Shown here piece by piece: positions 60,380-64,000 of a stretch of DNA of 64,000 bases. The notes beneath the pieces are model-generated. The model did not search any database and was not told where the DNA came from. It saw nothing but the letters and a program-made list of their open reading frames with translations. The stretch covers positions 19,288,501 to 19,352,500 of the forward strand of contig JAWUZG010000056.1 of the NCBI GenBank assembly GCA_036785705.1, in the 5' to 3' direction. Position numbers and translations under genes: made by a program. This stretch comes from Acanthornis magna. Taxonomy: Eukaryota; Chordata; Aves; Passeriformes; Acanthizidae. Numbering within the stretch: position 1 is the first letter of the stretch; each line of letters opens with the position of its first letter.

Positions 60380-63325
60380 ATGGCTGCTTGCCTTCCCAGT
60401 CTGGGGATGCTGCTTCCGCTGGTGCTGCGGGACCCCAGCCCCGGTGAGTGAGAACGGCCCTCCGGGAGTGCAGACACCGCGGATAGATGAGTGTTCGAGG
60501 GTCGGTTCTGCTCCCTCATCCCTTGCCTACTCTAGAGCCGTTCCCCTCTACTGCGCGGGCCCAGGGAACGACTCCCGGGGCAGACACCTGTTCCCGGGGG
60601 GCTGCACTGCAGTCTCGATAAGCTGGCCTCTTCCCGCAGGGACTAACTCGGGGGCGACCGGTGCTGCGTTCCGACATCTCGTGCCCGTCCCCTCGTCCCG
60701 AGCCTGACCGCTACTGAGCAGCGACGTTTCGGCTGTGACACAGGCCCGCGCCCGACGACGCGGTGGACTCTCGGCCCCCAGGCAGAGCTTGCCTAAGGAG
60801 CTGGATCCTGCGGGGGCCCCGTCGGCGAGGAGGACCTCGAGCGGCGCATGGGGGGCAGTGGAACAGATTCCTGGCCCCTTGCCCAGCCCGGGACCGGCCA
60901 ACAAGCAGCGGGACCCGGTGCGGCTGCCGCTCCCATTCCTCGGCTTCTCCCGCGGGCGGCCGCACTGGGAGCTTCGAGCTGGGTGGGCTGGGATGCAGGA
61001 GCGGGACACGGGCCCCGGACCGTGCGAGTCCCCTCGGAGCGGCGTCCCGGGGCTGTGGGAGACCCTACTGCGGGCGGCCGCGCTGGCGGTGGGGGCCTCC
61101 CGCCCGCTCCCGGTGCCCAGTGCTGCCTGACGGCCGCGCTCTCCCCGCAGGGACGCTGCCACAGTCACTGCGCTGCTGAGTCGGACCGCCGCACAGCCAC
61201 GCCGTTCACCGGGAGTCCGCCGAGTGTGGAGCTTCTGCAGAGGGACAGCTGGGGAAGCGACCGCTCCCTGGGGGCGGATTGGGGTCGGCCGTGAGCTGTG
61301 CTGGGTTGTCTGACGGGACGGGACAGGCACTGAGCCATGCCGGTTGCCCCGGCCGTGGGCGGCGGACCCCGGTCCGCAAACACCGGCTCCTCTGGGCAGC
61401 AGTGGCTCAGCGGCTGCTGACCGAATGCTCTCTGCCTTTCAAGGGCTTCCGCCACAACCTCAGCTGGGACGCCCGGGGCCCGGGCTTCGCGGCCGGGGTG
61501 CTCCCTGCCCCGCCGCCTTTCCCCGTCTGCCTCCAGCTGCGTTCCCTCGAAGCAGTGACTCTGTCCTGGGGCCAGCTCTCGTTCCTGTCGCCTGTACTGG
61601 AGGCTGTGTACAGCGACAGCGTCCCCGGGCTGCCGGGCATCTCCAGCTATATCGTTTATCGAAAGTGCAACCTCTTCAGCCTCCGGGGCTCCGGCCAGCG
61701 TCCGGGAAACCCGGGGGCCGCCTGCATCAACGCGGCCTGGAGCTATCTGCGGGCGACGGTGGCTCGGCGCGGGCGTTGGCGTGCCGGGAGCGCGACTCTG
61801 CCCAGTTCAATGCCACGGTCTGCAGCAACAACTCCCTGAGGGAGAACCTCGGGCACCAGCAAGCCGTACTGGAGCGCTCTTTGCCCACTCGGCCGGGGGT
61901 CCGCTGGGCGCCCCAGCCGCAGCGCCTGCCCACGGGCTGCATGTTGGGTGGGCGCCCGGAGCTGCTTCCCGGGAAGCCGCGTGCTCTGGGGCAGCGGGAG
62001 CCGCGAGGTGCTGCCCGCCAGCCTCCGGGCGTGGCTCTCTCAGCTGGGTGGCAATCCCCAGCCCCGGGCACAGATGGCCACTGCCAGAGTTTAGGAGCAC
62101 AGACTCCTGGTCCTCTGGGGACTGGAGCCTGTGGATGTGGGGGGATGCAGATATCTGGGAACTGTACAGGACTGTGTGTCCCAGCTGCTTCCAGCAGCTG
62201 GTGTGCACCAATGCCCTCCCTCCTGCAGCTGGTGGGGCACCCCCAGCCTGTGGCCAGGGTACGCTGCCAGGGTGCCCTGCCTGGAAGATGCTGCCTGCTG
62301 CAGCAGCTCCTGTTGCTCCTGCCCTTGTCCCACAGGCTGGACACTGTGGAGCTCTGTCCAGCCCCGGCTGCCTACCTACTGGGCTGTCCTTGCAGCTCCT
62401 ATGGTGCTGGGGGGGGGGGACGGGATGCTCCAGGCTGGGCCCCCCAACCCAAGCTACCTCCTGAGCCTGCCTGACTGCAACCTGGGCTTGTCCAAACAAG
62501 AGGAGGCTGAACAGGTGGCCAAGAAGCAGCTGAGCAAGGCCATCCTTCTCTCCAGCCTCCTGGATAACACCTTGTTCTGGGACTTGCTGCGCATCCACAG
62601 GCATTGTGTGAGCTGTGGGCCAGTACCTGAGGTGGGAGCACAGGGCCTTGGCCAAGAGGGAGCTGCTGAGTTCCCCCCAGTGAGTGGGGCAGTGTTGGGG
62701 CAGCAGGCAAGGGCCTCCCTTGGTGCAGGACAGTGGTTGGGTGACAGACGCAGGGAGCCCTCCCTCTGGCTGTGGGCTTGGGCCAGGGTGCAGGTCGCAG
62801 TCTGGGGATTCTTGTCCAGTGACAGCCATGGTGGGATCAGACTGGTGCACGTGCTCTGCCCAGCCACCAGTGCTTGGGAGCAGCTAGCCCCAGGCTGGGT
62901 GTCAGAGCTATGGCTCACGGTGAAGACTCCCTTTTGTCCCTGCATCCTTATGCTTGTAGCAAGGCTGCCACAGACCACTGTGGGACATTGGGCAAGGAGC
63001 TCTGAGGGAAGGTGTGGATTGCACAGGCAGTGCAGTTTTGCTCTCTCCTGCAATCTGTGCTCTGGGACCTGCTCCAGAACAGTGAGAGTGCTCCTGCCTT
63101 TGAGATCCTGGCACAGGCACTGCCCTTGCTGGATAGGTTGGCTACAGCCCGTGCAGGATCCACTAGCCCCTGCACTCCCACCACCTGGGTGCTCAGATTC
63201 ATTCCCCACAAGTGTACCTTCATGCTAGGAGACATTCCAGGGTCTGATGCTCAGTGGGGGACCTGAAGCCGTGCAGCACTTCCTGGCCCTGCTGCTCTGC
63301 TCCTGGTACTAGCTGCATGGGGAGG
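60380..63325 (+). pseudogene. STRC: Broken and truncated stereocilin (STRC) relic
   Basis: Stereocilin is an inner-ear protein of hair-bundle top connectors, about 1775 aa in human. Blocks here follow its N-terminal part in order. There is a possible signal exon at 60380-60443 (MAACLPSLGMLLPLVLRD). LWETLLRAAALAVGA follows near 61055. FRHNLSWD lies near 61450 in a long frame. FNATVCSNNSL follows near 61808, then VLWGSGSREVLPASLRAW near 61981. KAILLSSLLDNTLFWDLLR lies near 62540, LLQSVLWDLLQNSESAPAFEIL near 63050, and MLSGGPEAVQHFLALLL near 63245, followed by TAG. The frame switches near 61770 and back near 61880, and stops interrupt the rest. The C-terminal two thirds are missing, since CKMT1 begins 300 bases further. 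It is a pseudogene unless assembly errors explain every break. Confidence 0.75.
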
Positions 63326-63621
63326 TGGTCAGGGTGGTTGGGATGCAGCAGGGGGTGCAGAGCTCATGTGTAGTGGTTGTGAAGCCTTTTGATGGGGAAA
63401 TCTGAGTGGTGCCTCTGTGGGGGGACAGAGCTCTGGGAGGTCAATGGGGTGGTGAGTACTGGGGTAAGAAGAAGCCTGAGCCATGGCTACAGCAGCACAT
63501 ATTTATGGGGTCTGACCTGGCGCATTGTGGGTAACAGGATGCAGCGACATACTGGGCACAGAGATCGCACAAGCTACAGGGGGACCTGGGTCCCACAGGG
63601 CTGGCGCTGCCATGGTCCCAC
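63326..63621. other. Spacer and presumed CKMT1 3' UTR
   Basis: No coding exon is seen. An A/T patch at about 63494-63500 (CATAAA on the minus strand) may serve as the CKMT1 polyadenylation site. Confidence 0.35.
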
Positions 63622-64000
63622 TCAGTGCCGGAACTGTGGCAGCGGCGAGGGAATGCGGATGTCCTGCCCCTTCTCCAGCCGCCGCTCACAGTCGATCAGG
63701 AAGTTTACACCATCTATCACCAGCTGCACAAGCTCCACCTGCACCAGGAGCACAGATGTGGTGATTGAGGGACTATCGTGGGAGCCACACCAGCAAGGAA
63801 GGCACTTGGCCAGTCCTGCTGCACGCAGGGCAGGCACTGCCACCCCCAGCACCCACACGCTGGCCCCAGCACTTGGCCCTGGGGCTGCATGGCTGCTGTG
63901 GGCTCATCATACAGACATACTCCAGAACCTCCCTCCCCAGCTCTGTCTGGCACCCACCTCTGACTTGCCCAGACGGTCCAGGTTGGAGATGTCAAAGATG
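63622..64000 (-). CDS. CKMT1: CKMT1, mitochondrial creatine kinase, last two exons only
   Basis: Mitochondrial creatine kinase transfers phosphate from ATP to creatine in the intermembrane space. Only the C-terminal end is in the window. The last exon (63738-63622) encodes [20 protein letters not shown] followed by [18 protein letters not shown] and the stop. The previous exon, cut by the right edge (from 63958), encodes [13 protein letters not shown]. The sequence fits ubiquitous mitochondrial CK, although the last seven residues differ from the human tail. Tail-to-tail arrangement with STRC matches the human CKMT1-STRC order. Symbol CKMT1A in human nomenclature. The catalytic Cys and substrate loops lie outside the window. 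Confidence 0.9.

Noticed and set aside
61760..61800. A tiny intron of about 35 bases to explain the STRC frame switch
   Set aside because: It would be shorter than any well-supported vertebrate intron and would not explain the second switch near 61880.

Overview
The window looks like a gene-dense, GC-rich stretch of a bird genome, probably a microchromosome equivalent to chicken chromosome 10. The reasons are short introns, CpG-island promoters, a truncated CR1 LINE, an avian-style retroviral LTR, orthologues of human chromosome 15 genes in conserved order, and no sign of CATSPER2 where it would be expected. The species assignment is inference. All exon coordinates were read by eye from splice consensus, reading frame and remembered family sequences. 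Most summed coding lengths come out in frame and close to the usual protein size.

Left part (1-23.5 kb). A CpG-rich edge and a degenerate minisatellite are followed by FES (minus strand, about 823 aa) and FURIN (minus strand, about 789 aa). This is the conserved FURIN-FES tandem of human 15q26.1. A large CpG island at about 22.4-23.4 kb is the likely FURIN promoter. The 23.5-28.2 kb stretch holds no gene I can support. It ends in a solo-LTR-like element, and it is where synteny changes from human 15q26.1 to 15q15.3.

Middle part (29-47 kb). MFAP1 (plus) converges on HYPK (minus), which is head-to-head with SERINC4 (plus). After about 2.5 kb without a recognisable gene comes a decayed RAB/RASEF-type small-GTPase pseudogene, then SERF2 (minus), then an intact FKBP8-like TPR immunophilin gene (minus) that seems to lack the C-terminal membrane anchor.

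Right part (47-64 kb). An ELL3-like fragment lies divergently from the FKBP8-like gene, in the position and orientation of human ELL3. PDIA3/ERp57 (minus, 508 aa) follows, with ERSE-like and UPRE-like motifs just upstream of its start codon. Beyond it there is no CATSPER2, only a broken, truncated stereocilin (STRC) relic, and then the last exons of a mitochondrial creatine kinase (CKMT1) run off the right edge.

Functionally these are mostly housekeeping or secretory genes that share a neighbourhood rather than a pathway: a tyrosine kinase, a proprotein convertase, a spliceosome factor, a nascent-chain co-chaperone, a serine-incorporator-family membrane protein, a disulfide isomerase and a creatine kinase. 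The most interesting signals are the relic genes (RAB-like, STRC, perhaps ELL3), the FKBP8 paralogue with a perfect 20-bp hairpin in its last intron, and the synteny break upstream of MFAP1.
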